The notes below the pieces were generated by a model, which saw nothing but the letters and a program-made list of their open reading frames with translations, was not told the DNA's origin and did no database searches. From assembly GCA_964444065.1 (NCBI GenBank), contig CAYUFL010000013.1, positions 1 to 39,023 of the forward strand: 39,023 nt of DNA, written 5' to 3'. The first letter of the stretch is position 1. Every line of letters starts with the position of its first letter. A program made the translations under genes and the position numbers. Shown piece after piece: positions 1 to 7,876 of this stretch. Source of the stretch: JBGMEA01 sp964444065 (GTDB taxonomy: Bacteria > Bacillota > Clostridia > Eubacteriales > Anaerofustaceae).

Positions 1-1
1 G

Positions 2-391
2 CGGATCGAAGGTGCTGTTTTTAAAAAATTCGGCATTACGGCTCCCGTCATATTGCGCACGGCGGCAGAAATGCACAGCGTGATTGAGAAACTCCCATTT
101 TCAATCAGAGAGATTGCGCAGGCGCAGGCGGCAAATACCGAAGGGGAGAGTCTTTACGTATATCTGATGCACGAACAGCCCGACCCTGCGAAAATCGATG
201 CGTTGGAACGTTTTGTCGGGGAAGATCGGTTCTGTGTGCAGGGACGCAATATTTATCTGTTACTGTCTCAAAGTATCCGTAACTCAAAACTTGCGTTTCA
301 GATCCAAAGGCTCGGCACCGCAACAACCGCACGGAACTGGAACACCATGCTGAAATTGTACAAGATGATGCAGACAATGGTTGATAATTGA
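2..391 (+). CDS. DUF1697 family protein, C-terminal part (cut by left edge)
   Basis: The reading frame is open from base 2, so the gene starts outside the window; about 129 C-terminal residues are visible. The first residues (IEGAVFKKFGITAPVILRT) match the DUF1697 pattern, in which a basic helix is followed by 'FG...VPVLVRT', and the later 'LSQSIRNSKL' and 'TARNWNTMLKL' stretches are also typical of that family. DUF1697 proteins are small cytoplasmic proteins of unknown biochemical function. The only internal start would be a TTG at 53, but the continuous upstream frame and family similarity make it an unlikely start. A bidirectional terminator follows about 50 bases downstream. The family call is from memory of conserved motifs, not a search. 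Confidence 0.8.
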   Translation, partial: RIEGAVFKKFGITAPVILRTAAEMHSVIEKLPFSIREIAQAQAANTEGESLYVYLMHEQPDPAKIDALERFVGEDRFCVQGRNIYLLLSQSIRNSKLAFQIQRLGTATTARNWNTMLKLYKMMQTMVDN

Positions 392-443
392 ATCGTTGAT
401 TGTCATGTTTTGTGCTGCATATTAAGATTGATCAGAAAATAAA

Positions 444-476
444 AAAAATGCATCCGCGGCAACGGGTGCATTTTTT
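444..476. terminator. Bidirectional intrinsic terminator
   Basis: ATGCATCCG (448-456) pairs with CGGGTGCAT (463-471), with one G-T wobble and a six-base loop. The stem is extended by A-runs on the left and T-runs on the right, so it works on both strands. It lies between the converging DUF1697 and rubrerythrin genes and can serve both. Confidence 0.85.
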
Positions 477-528
477 ATGAGGTTCAAACAGCTGTGTGGC
501 TGGCAGCTGCTGAGGTCAACAGGAAAAT

Positions 529-1020
529 CTAGTATTTGATGAAAGAGTCTCCGGGGGCTCCGCAGATGGGGCATTTTCCGGGTACTGCTTTTTCGATGTT
601 GCCGCAGACCGGGCAGAGGTAATAGAAGACTTCTTCGGTTTTATCAAGGTTTGCGAGTGCTTCCGCATACAGTTTTGCGTGTACCGCTTCCGCTTTCATG
701 GCGAATGTAAAAGTCATTTCGGCAGCTTGGCTTTTCGCCATTTTTGCTTCATGAATAAATTCCGGATACATTTCTTCGAATTCATGTGTTTCGCCGCTTA
801 CTGCGTCTTTAAGGTTTTCTTCGGTGGAATGGGTTTTGCCCGCCACTTCAAAATGTTTGAGCGCATGGATGGTTTCTGCATCGGCAGCTGCGCGGAACAG
901 TTTTGCTGCGTTCAGTTTACCGTCGGCTTGCGCTTTTTTCGCATATGCCGTATATTTTCTGTTTGCCTGAGATTCTCCGGCAAAAGCCGCCATCAAATTT
1001 TCCAAAGTTTTTTCTGTCAT
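529..1020 (-). CDS. rbr: Rubrerythrin
   Basis: This 163-residue protein has the standard rubrerythrin layout. A ferritin-like four-helix diiron domain covers residues 1-130, with E16 (AGES), E49-x2-H52, E79/E82 and E111-x2-H114. A rubredoxin-like iron site follows, with C136-x2-C139 and C150-x2-C153. Rubrerythrins reduce hydrogen peroxide in the cytoplasm of anaerobes using NAD(P)H-derived electrons. The frame extends to 1062, but ATG at 1020 is preferred: it has GGAGG just upstream, starts with the family-typical MTEKTLENL, and lies downstream of the promoter and PerR box. It is monocistronic, ending at the shared terminator at 444-476. Confidence 0.96.
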   Translation of the reverse strand: MTEKTLENLMAAFAGESQANRKYTAYAKKAQADGKLNAAKLFRAAADAETIHALKHFEVAGKTHSTEENLKDAVSGETHEFEEMYPEFIHEAKMAKSQAAEMTFTFAMKAEAVHAKLYAEALANLDKTEEVFYYLCPVCGNIEKAVPGKCPICGAPGDSFIKY

Positions 1021-1069
1021 GTTCTTTCCTCCGATTTTTTGAATTATTTTCATTTGGCTCATACTTAAA

Positions 1070-1084
1070 TTGTAATGATTCTAA
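1070..1084 (-). promoter_or_regulatory. PerR-type operator
   Basis: TTGTAATGATTCTAA matches the PerR consensus TTATAATNATTATAA at all but one base in each half-site, in the 7-1-7 arrangement. It sits immediately downstream of the -10 box of the rubrerythrin promoter and covers the expected transcription start, a position suited to peroxide-relieved repression. The match is seen directly; binding by PerR is inferred from the known PerR regulon in Bacillota. Confidence 0.8.
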
Positions 1085-1089
1085 AGGAT

Positions 1090-1118
1090 ATTATAGCGCA
1101 GCGGGTCGGGTTTGTCAA
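1090..1118 (-). promoter_or_regulatory. Sigma-A promoter of rubrerythrin
   Basis: Read on the minus strand, a perfect -35 TTGACA (1113-1118) and a perfect -10 TATAAT (1090-1095) are separated by exactly 17 bases. Such a strong promoter fits a gene held down by a repressor at the adjoining PerR box. Confidence 0.9.
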
Positions 1119-1221
1119 TCGGAATGGGGAGAATTTTGAGGAAAATCTCGAATGAGAAAACGTAACAGATCATTTTTCATATATGTGAAACTATATATCT
1201 TATTATTTATGATCTGCATAG

Positions 1222-1410
1222 CTAAGAAATTATTTTTTCGATGACTTTTCAGCATCTGGGAATGAAATCGATCAATATGAAAATCTGTCTAATCCGAATC
1301 ACAATCAAATCCCCGGTCCCGGAATTCCAGCCGCCTCATATAAATACAGATATGCGCATGTTGAAAAGGAGCACGTCCTAAGCGTTTTTTGCTTGCAAAC
1401 AAAACGGTGA
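1222..1410 (+). pseudogene. Possible gene remnant without a start codon
   Basis: A 62-codon open stretch runs between stops at 1219 and 1408 with no ATG, GTG or TTG before its last dozen codons. Its translation has a natural-looking composition (for example NPNHNQIPGPGIPAASYK and YRYAHVEKEHVLSVF), so it may be the C-terminal scrap of a lost gene. I do not recognise the family. The end overlaps a hairpin-forming stretch: CGTCCT (1374-1379) pairs with AGGACG (1414-1419), and CGTTTT with AAAACG inside it. The rest of the 1119-1599 gap is AT-rich, with a short direct repeat AAATTTCCC near 1451 and 1471. Confidence 0.25.
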
Positions 1411-1531
1411 GTCAGGACGCATCATTTGTTTTTTGGAAATATATGTAAAAATTTCCCTTTCATATAGAAATTTCCCGCAGCATCTGTTAATATGAAATTA
1501 TATATTTCTGAATTTACTATTATATTATTCT

Positions 1532-1590
1532 GAATTGCGTGTCAAACAGGGACGTTACGGCTGTTCGCAGACAACCGCGCAATTCCCCTG
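1532..1590 (+). promoter_or_regulatory. Candidate structured 5' leader (possible pseudoknot) of GGDEF gene
   Basis: A ten-pair stem joins GAATTGCGTG (1532-1541) to CGCGCAATTC (1576-1585). Inside its loop, CAGGG (1547-1551) is complementary to CCCTG (1586-1590), which follows the stem directly, so a pseudoknot or alternative pairing is possible. A small CTG-TTCG-CAG hairpin lies in the loop. The element ends nine bases before the ATG at 1600, and that start lacks a good ribosome site. A TATATT at 1521-1526 would start transcription close to the first stem base. It does not match the c-di-GMP-I or -II riboswitch core that I know. Confidence 0.35.
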
Positions 1591-1599
1591 ACGGTATTT

Positions 1600-3269
1600 A
1601 TGAAAAAAAATTCTAAATTGCCTGTCCTTATTGCTGTTGTTTTCGTGCTTGTATGGATCATCATACTGGCTGTATTAATGCCGTACGAAAATCTGAAACT
1701 CGGCGACGGCGCGGTCTATGAATTGAACGACGGATGGACGTACACCGACCCCGACGGAAACGAAAGCACGATTACGCTTCCGGTCGATCTGCATACCGCA
1801 TCTGACGAACCATCTACCATCACACGCGTGCTTGATGAGAATTTTCCCGAAGGGATGACACTGCTCATCCGCGGATCGCTCCAGTCTGTAAAGGTCACAC
1901 TGGACGGACGAATCCTGCTGTACGCAGAAGAACCGCATACAGGGGTGTTTTATACACCGATGGCAAGTGCCTGGTATCTCGTTAATCTGCCTGCGGATTC
2001 CGAAGGAAAAACACTCAGCATTACATTCAACTCACCGTTTGCTGCGTTTTCAGGAACGTTCAACGCGATTGTTTACGGCAACGGTGCGGATGTGATGTAT
2101 TCGATTCTCGCAGAGCATTATCTCGAATTTTTCATTATTACGCTGATTACTCTTGTCGGGATATTGATGTTGTTTGTGTCGCTGATTTTCCGTCAGCTCG
2201 GTGATCGGACGCTTTTGTTTCTGGGGTTGTTTGCCATAACGCTGTCCGGATGGTTTTTTGCCGAGTCACGTATGATCCAGTTTTTACGGGCAATCGGTTT
2301 CTCATCGGCGGACTTGCTTATATGATGATTGCATTGTTTCCGATTCCGTTTTTTTGTTATCTGAGAGAATCCGTTATACCGAAATATAAATATTTGCTGC
2401 GTGTCTTTTGCGCATTGTTCGGCATTGAATTTCTGGCAGTGACACTATTGCAGTTGTTCGGCGTTTCAGGTTTTTTTGCGACGGCAAATATCACAAATAT
2501 GATGCTGACCATTTGTATTCTCGTACTGGTCGTTATTCTGTTCATCGAAATTTTCCGACGGGATAACGAAAACGCAAAGCGCTTTCTGATTTATTCCGGG
2601 TTGCTGATCATCTGCGCAGGAATCGAGCTGATGAAGTTTTTCACGCAGTCTTTTAATGACCTCTCGTATGCCAGTCTCATCGGGATGTTCTTCTTTATTG
2701 TGCTGCTTGGTGCAGACGGAGGGCTCAAGCTGAAGGGGATGGTGCAAAAGCATAGTGAGGCTGTTTTTTATAAGAAAATGGCATATCAAGATATCCTTAC
2801 CGGAGCAAACAATCGTACCGCATTTGAGCGGGACATCGAAAAAATATGCAAAGAGTCCAACGTCCAAAATGTTCGGTTGGTATTGTTTGATGTAAACGAC
2901 CTGAAATATATCAATGATACGTATGGGCATGCAGAAGGCGATGAAGCGCTGCGCAGAACGTATCTTGCGATGGAACAGGCTTTTCGGCATGCAGAGCACT
3001 GTTATCGCATCGGAGGGGACGAATTCGCTGCAATACTGAGCGGATGTGATTCCGTTACATACGAAGAAATGCGCAACGAGTTTATCCGGCTGATCAGAGA
3101 AGAGAACCGTCATCTGGAATATACGTTCAGTGTTGCGGTCGGCAGCGCAACGTACGACGAAGCAAATATCGATGATTTCAGAGAATTGCTGAAACTGACG
3201 GATCAGATGATGTATCTCAATAAAAGTAAGATCAAACGAGAAAATGCAGAACAGAACGATGAATCGTGA
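1600..3269 (+). pseudogene. 7TM-sensor GGDEF protein (diguanylate cyclase) split by a frameshift
   Basis: Two overlapping frames form one protein of about 556 residues. The first (1600-2325) holds an N-terminal membrane helix, an extracytoplasmic beta-rich domain and the first helices of a multi-span region. The second enters after 2281 and continues with the remaining helices and a GGDEF domain ending at 3269. At 2281-2285 there are five Ts after ATGATCCAG; a sixth T would join RMIQF to FTGNRFLIGGLAYMM in one frame. The GGDEF motif (bases 3012-3026) is intact, as is the preceding FDVNDLKYIND signature. The product-inhibition site is RxxE rather than RxxD. Diguanylate cyclases make c-di-GMP from two GTP. 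Whether the lost T is a real mutation or a sequencing error in a T-run cannot be decided here. Confidence 0.85.
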
Positions 3270-3819
3270 TGCAAACAGATTTGAAAATCCGCAGAGACTT
3301 GAAGAACTGTCACCAACAAAAACCCTTATTGAAATAGGCTTGCAGGATGGAATGGTGCTGTGCGATATCGGTGCGGGAAGCGGTATTTTTACCGTTGCTG
3401 CTGCAAAAATAACAACCGAAAACGTGTTTGCCGTGGATATCAATCCGGAAATGATATCGCGTGTTATCGAAAAAGCGAACACGCAAGGACTTCAAAATAT
3501 TCAAACGATACGAACAGACGGTGTATCGTTTGATTTGCCAAATGCATGTTGTGATATTGCGCTGATGGTGACGGTATTGCACGAAATCGATGAGAAAGCA
3601 ACGTTTCTGTGTGAGACGAAACGAATACTGAGGACGGACGGCACGCTTGCCGTGATCGAATTTCACAAAAGAAAGACGCCGATGGGTCCGCCCGAAGCAC
3701 ATCGGCTTGGTGTTGATGAAGTTGCGGAAATTGTCAGCGAATACGGATTTCACGAAAATAAACGGTTTGCTCTCGGCGATAATTTCTACTGTATCATATT
3801 TGAAAATTGCAGAGACTGA
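3244..3819 (+). CDS. Class I SAM-dependent methyltransferase
   Basis: The roughly 190-residue protein carries the Rossmann-type SAM site CDIGAGSGIFTVAAAK (motif I), an acidic ribose-binding position in FAVDINPEM, and a later VTVLHEI/ILRTDGTLAVIEF region, typical of the Methyltransf_11/25 group. The substrate cannot be told. It overlaps the end of the GGDEF gene by a few codons, so the two are probably co-transcribed. ATG at 3244 gives the longest form; ATG at 3259 (MNRDANRFENP) is an equally reasonable start because family members begin close to 'RF.NPERL'. Neither has a strong ribosome site, which suggests translational coupling to the upstream gene. Confidence 0.85.
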   Translation: MQNRTMNRDANRFENPQRLEELSPTKTLIEIGLQDGMVLCDIGAGSGIFTVAAAKITTENVFAVDINPEMISRVIEKANTQGLQNIQTIRTDGVSFDLPNACCDIALMVTVLHEIDEKATFLCETKRILRTDGTLAVIEFHKRKTPMGPPEAHRLGVDEVAEIVSEYGFHENKRFALGDNFYCIIFENCRD

Positions 3820-3933
3820 ATGCGATCCGAATGTATTTCCGGCTCAGGAATGCACGAACAAAAGGGAATATGCACGTAAAAAATTGAAAATAATCACATA
3901 TTATCAATTAAACGGGCTTTTTTTATGTGTTTA

Positions 3934-3942
3934 TGCTATAAT
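3934..3942 (+). promoter_or_regulatory. Extended -10 promoter of the surface-protein gene
   Basis: TGC-TATAAT (TATAAT at 3937-3942) forms an extended -10 element, with no clear -35 box. An inverted repeat AATTGA (3882-3887) / TCAATT (3904-3909) lies just upstream. The start codon at 3976 follows about 34 bases later. Confidence 0.55.
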
Positions 3943-3975
3943 ATATGCACAAATAAAGTACTGGGGGTGGGCATC

Positions 3976-6537
3976 ATGAAACCGAAAAAATTATTAGGTA
4001 TTATCATGACGGTGATTGTGCTGATTGTTATGCTGACTGTGTCTCCGTCAGATATAAAAGCAACAACTACAATTGCTGATTTTGAAAGTTATACGGGATG
4101 GACGGACGCAACCTCCATTGCAACAGCAAGCTTTCAAGACAACGGATTTGTGTATACTTATGCGACGGATACAAATGCGGATATTTATTCTTATGTTCGT
4201 GGCGGTTATCATTATATCGGTTTCGGGAGCGGGAACGCGACAAGTACAGCAACGGTGAGCATTACACGTTCGGACAGTGCTGATTTTCGGTTGCGTGCAT
4301 TTTCGTATTTGAATTTGGATATTGCTCAGGCTTCGGAAGGTCTTAAGATAATTGCTTACTTGGACGGGAGCGAGGTTTATCATAACACGGTGACGTGCGC
4401 AGAAAGCGAATCCGGAACAGTTGCGCTGGATGATATTTCTGATCAATTCGGTTGTGTCGATCAAATCGAAATTACCTATTTCGGAACGAATGCAGCGATG
4501 TTGAGTCAAATTATTTTCGGCTCGTTTACATATGACGCAGTTGCTTTGATTGCGCCATCCGTTGCATTAGCAAGTCCCGATACCGGTTCGGGTCTGAATT
4601 ACAGTATTACGGATTCAAATACAGCAGGAACGGTAAGCGGATATCAAATTCAGCTGTACGATGAACTTGGCACGTCCGCAGTTGGCAGCCCGATTGCCGT
4701 AAGCTCACTCACGGGAACGATTCCTCTTTCTGCGGATGTCAGTGCCGGTACGGGATATACCGCAAAGGTGATGGCAGTTTCTGCGAATACTGCGAATTTC
4801 AGTGACAGTGTCTACGGTGCCCTCAGTGCATCGGCAACAGCCAGAATGAAAACAGTTTCGGCAATTGCCGTGACATCCGATCCGGCTGATTTGGAATATG
4901 TTGTCGCTCAGACGCTCGATTTGAGCGGAATGACGGTAACCCTGACTTATGATGATGAGAGCACATTAACAAACATTGCTTATAATCAGTTTGTGACTTA
5001 TGCGATTACCGTTAACTATGAGAATGGTGCAACGCTTTCCCTGATCGATGACGGTGCAGTCATTCAGGTGACGTGTAATTTGCATACCGCGGAGGCTTCT
5101 TCACCGGTGAATGTGGCAGTGCGCGGTGTTTCGGCAGTATCGATAACGTCCGATCCGCTCACAATGAGCTATTATTCCGGGTATGCGCTTGACTTGAGCG
5201 GTATGCTCGTTGATTTGACGTACAATGACGGTTCCGTTGTGAATGATGTTACTCCTGCTTTGTTTGGTGATTACGGCATTGTTGCTTCTCCTGCCGATAC
5301 CGCCGTGTTAACGGTCGGCAATGACGGACTTGCTGTGTTTATTTCCTGTAATAGTGTATCGGCGCATACGGCAGGCACACTGACGGTGATTCCCATTGCG
5401 GCTGTTTCCATCGAAATCACTTCCGAGCCGACGAAGCTTGCATATTACGAAGGGCAGACTCTTGATCTGGCAGGGATGACAGTTACTTTGACATATAATG
5501 ACGCTACCGTCGTGACGGGTATTACTTCCGATCAATTTGCTTTGAAGGGAATCACATCCGTACCTTCCTATGGGAATGCACTTGTTCTTACGGATCATGC
5601 AATTGCGATTACGGTTTCCTGTGACGGACAGAGCGATGTTACGAGCGGTACGTTGCAGGTATTGGCGAAGGTTGTTACGGGAATTCAAATTGAAACCGAT
5701 CCTTCCGATTTATCCTATTATTCGGGGCAATCGCTGAATCTGCTGGGGATGCGCGTGAATCTGTCTTACAGTGACGGATCTTCGGTCGGCGGGATCACAC
5801 CGGATTTGTTTGCGGCAAATGGGATTACAGCGTCTCCCGCAGACGGGACAATGCTGAACATAGCGAATCACGCAAAACCGATTACGGTTATCTGCGGAGG
5901 ATACAGCGACACGACCGCAAATCTGTCTGTCGTTGTGCGTAGTTATGCTGCATCAACAACACAAAACAATGCGACCGAACCGCAAAACGAGATTCCGGAA
6001 TATATTACAGAGCCGAACAGCGGGATTATTTTCGATCTCAGCGGTGCACAGTTTGGCGAAGGGGTCACACAGGTGACGGGTTCTGCGATATCGCAGCCGA
6101 CAAACGGCAGTTTAACTGAAACTATCAGAAGAATCTTCGAGCGCGCATCTTTTGGAAATGCAGATGCAATTGCGCTCAGTGATCTTTCGCTGTATGACCA
6201 AAACGGGAACAGAATTACATCATTTACAGGTACCGTAAAAATAAAGATACCGATTCCGGAAGGTTTTGACGGCGATCTGCATGTCTTTTGGTACGATCCG
6301 AGCGGTGGAAATCTGACGGATATGAACGCTTATGCTGTCGGAAATTACCTGGTATTTGAAACAAACCACTTCAGTTATTATGCCGTTGTTCAGCTTTCGG
6401 CATATGCGAAGACTTCGGCAGTTGCAGACCCGACATGGATCAGCCAAAACGGAATCTTTATGCTGGTCGCACTGTTGATCGTACTATTGCTTATGAGCGG
6501 TGTGATTATTTCCAGACGAAGAAACCGTATGGCTTGA
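3976..6537 (+). CDS. Membrane-anchored surface protein with FN3-like and four Ig-like repeats
   Basis: This 853-residue protein is secreted: MKPKKLLGI is followed by a hydrophobic signal segment ending near residue 30. Residues 30-195 form a beta-rich domain and 196-293 resemble a fibronectin type III fold. Four consecutive repeats of 90-91 residues (starting at 294, 385, 475 and 566) each carry 'YY.G..LDLSGM.V.LTYNDGS', the pattern of bacterial Ig-like group 3 domains. A further domain (about 680-815) precedes a C-terminal helix (about 822-846) ending in RRRNRMA. No LPXTG-type sortase motif was seen, so the tail probably anchors in the membrane. ATG at 3976 is preferred to the earlier in-frame ATG at 3925 because GGGGGTGGG precedes it and the signal peptide starts there. 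The 3925 start lies upstream of the -10 box. A role in adhesion or wall structure is inferred. Confidence 0.85.
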   Translation: MKPKKLLGIIMTVIVLIVMLTVSPSDIKATTTIADFESYTGWTDATSIATASFQDNGFVYTYATDTNADIYSYVRGGYHYIGFGSGNATSTATVSITRSDSADFRLRAFSYLNLDIAQASEGLKIIAYLDGSEVYHNTVTCAESESGTVALDDISDQFGCVDQIEITYFGTNAAMLSQIIFGSFTYDAVALIAPSVALASPDTGSGLNYSITDSNTAGTVSGYQIQLYDELGTSAVGSPIAVSSLTGTIPLSADVSAGTGYTAKVMAVSANTANFSDSVYGALSASATARMKTVSAIAVTSDPADLEYVVAQTLDLSGMTVTLTYDDESTLTNIAYNQFVTYAITVNYENGATLSLIDDGAVIQVTCNLHTAEASSPVNVAVRGVSAVSITSDPLTMSYYSGYALDLSGMLVDLTYNDGSVVNDVTPALFGDYGIVASPADTAVLTVGNDGLAVFISCNSVSAHTAGTLTVIPIAAVSIEITSEPTKLAYYEGQTLDLAGMTVTLTYNDATVVTGITSDQFALKGITSVPSYGNALVLTDHAIAITVSCDGQSDVTSGTLQVLAKVVTGIQIETDPSDLSYYSGQSLNLLGMRVNLSYSDGSSVGGITPDLFAANGITASPADGTMLNIANHAKPITVICGGYSDTTANLSVVVRSYAASTTQNNATEPQNEIPEYITEPNSGIIFDLSGAQFGEGVTQVTGSAISQPTNGSLTETIRRIFERASFGNADAIALSDLSLYDQNGNRITSFTGTVKIKIPIPEGFDGDLHVFWYDPSGGNLTDMNAYAVGNYLVFETNHFSYYAVVQLSAYAKTSAVADPTWISQNGIFMLVALLIVLLLMSGVIISRRRNRMA
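4855..5940 (+). repeat. Four tandem Ig-like repeat units within the surface protein
   Basis: Units begin at 4855, 5128, 5398 and 5671, each 270-273 bases long. They are clearly homologous as protein but diverged as DNA, so this is old domain duplication rather than a recent tandem expansion. Confidence 0.8.
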
Positions 6538-6622
6538 TTATAACGTGTAAATAAAAGATTGCCGCAGAGCCGATTGCCTGAATGGAATAAAGATGATAAA
6601 ATAATAAATAGAAATACAAATG

Positions 6623-6652
6623 CAAACTTGCAAATACTTTTTTGCAGGTTTG
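6623..6652 (+). promoter_or_regulatory. 12-bp hairpin in the leader of the second GGDEF gene
   Basis: CAAACTTGCAAA (6623-6634) pairs with TTTGCAGGTTTG (6641-6652) around a six-base loop, with one G-T wobble. It ends 27 bases before the ribosome site AAGGAGG (6680-6686). It is not followed by a T-run, so it is not a normal terminator. It could stabilise the transcript or be an operator. The preceding gap 6538-6622 shows no other clear signal. Confidence 0.45.
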
Positions 6653-6694
6653 TATTCTGAAACCATGCATAATCCCGGCAAGGAGGGCGGCATC

Positions 6695-7843
6695 ATGTTC
6701 AATTATTTGTATATCAATATGTTTTCTCTTCTGCTGTTGGCAATGGTTTATTTGAATTCACGCAGAAATCCGGAAAACACAACTGTGGAGCAAAAAACAT
6801 ACCTCTATCTGCTTGTGTCTACCGTATTGATCATTTTGTTTGATTCGGGAATGGTGCTCGTTGACGGTCGGCAGTTTGAGTATGCAGGACAAGTGAATAC
6901 TGCCGTTACTCTGCTCTATTATATTGTGACGCCGGTTCCGTGCATGTTTTGGGCTCTTTATGTCGAGTCCATGATTCTGAGTGATGAAGCAAAAGTAAAA
7001 AAGACATTTTTTTATCTGCTGATTCCCACTATAATGTTTGTGGTGTGTTCCGTCGTAAGCCTGTTTTGTGATTTTTTGTTTTATATTGATGCGCAGAATG
7101 TCTATCACCGCGGTGCGTATTTTTGGATCGTGCCGATTACCTGTTACGGATATATTGCATATGCTTCTTATCTTGTGTTTCGAAACAGACAGGCTATTTC
7201 CAGACACGATTATCGTTCGCTGCTTGTGTTTGCGATTCCGCCGCTCATCGGAGGATTGATTCAGACCATTTATTACGGGGTGGCAACCCTTTGGAGCAGC
7301 GTGGCATTTTCTGTATTAATGATTTATCTCAATATTCAGAATGTGCAGATGCATACCGACCATATGACGGGACTGTACAACAGGATGCAGCTGGATCATT
7401 ATCTGGCGGAACTGGCGGAACATCCCGTGCAGGGCAAGCAGATCGGCGGAATCATGATCGATATTGACGATTTCAAACGGATCAATGATGTCTACGGACA
7501 TAAAATGGGTGATGTCGCGTTGCGTGAATCCGGCTTGATTCTCAAAGAAAGTTTTCGGAAAGATGATTTTGTTGCGCGTTACGGAGGAGACGAATTCGCC
7601 GTTGTTTTGATGTTGGATCGGCAGGAAGATCTGAGCCTCTTGGTGGAGCGATTAAAGAGCAACATGGAAGCATATAACCAACGCGAAGAATACCCGTTTC
7701 AAATAGCATTCAGCATGGGATTCTCCGTGTTTGATCCATCAGGGGGCATGAGCACGGAATCGTTTTTGAAATTGATTGACGNNNNNNNNNNCAGAATGTA
7801 TGAAGAAAAAAGAAAGAAGAAAGTTCAATCGACGTCAGAATGA
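6695..7843 (+). CDS. Membrane GGDEF protein (diguanylate cyclase), contains an assembly gap
   Basis: About 382 residues: an N-terminal region of six to seven membrane helices (residues 1-220) is followed by a GGDEF domain. The active-site motif RYGGDEF (GGDEF at bases 7583-7597) is canonical, and the RxxD inhibition site (RKDD, five residues before GGDEF) is present, so an active, feedback-inhibited diguanylate cyclase is expected. ATG at 6695 is chosen over in-frame starts further upstream because AAGGAGG lies eight bases before it. Ten Ns at 7782-7791 fall between KLID and RMYEEKRKKK. The frame stays open across them and RMYEEK is the usual end of a GGDEF domain, so the gap length is probably right or off by whole codons. 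The hydrolase gene at 7877 follows after 33 bases. Confidence 0.88.
   Translation: MFNYLYINMFSLLLLAMVYLNSRRNPENTTVEQKTYLYLLVSTVLIILFDSGMVLVDGRQFEYAGQVNTAVTLLYYIVTPVPCMFWALYVESMILSDEAKVKKTFFYLLIPTIMFVVCSVVSLFCDFLFYIDAQNVYHRGAYFWIVPITCYGYIAYASYLVFRNRQAISRHDYRSLLVFAIPPLIGGLIQTIYYGVATLWSSVAFSVLMIYLNIQNVQMHTDHMTGLYNRMQLDHYLAELAEHPVQGKQIGGIMIDIDDFKRINDVYGHKMGDVALRESGLILKESFRKDDFVARYGGDEFAVVLMLDRQEDLSLLVERLKSNMEAYNQREEYPFQIAFSMGFSVFDPSGGMSTESFLKLIDXXXXRMYEEKRKKKVQSTSE
7782..7791. other. Assembly gap of ten Ns
   Basis: Ten unresolved bases near the 3' end of the GGDEF gene. The reading frame is kept across them. The true length and sequence are unknown. Confidence 0.99.
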
Positions 7844-7876
7844 TATTCTTCCGTTTGAACATTCGAAAGGGTCAAC

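Noticed and set aside
1440..1599. c-di-GMP riboswitch upstream of the GGDEF gene
   Set aside because: CAGGGACG resembles part of the GEMM-I core, but the rest of the class I and II consensus is missing.
2466..3482. Minus-strand open frame of 338 codons
   Set aside because: It is antisense to the GGDEF domain and the methyltransferase, both supported by motifs.
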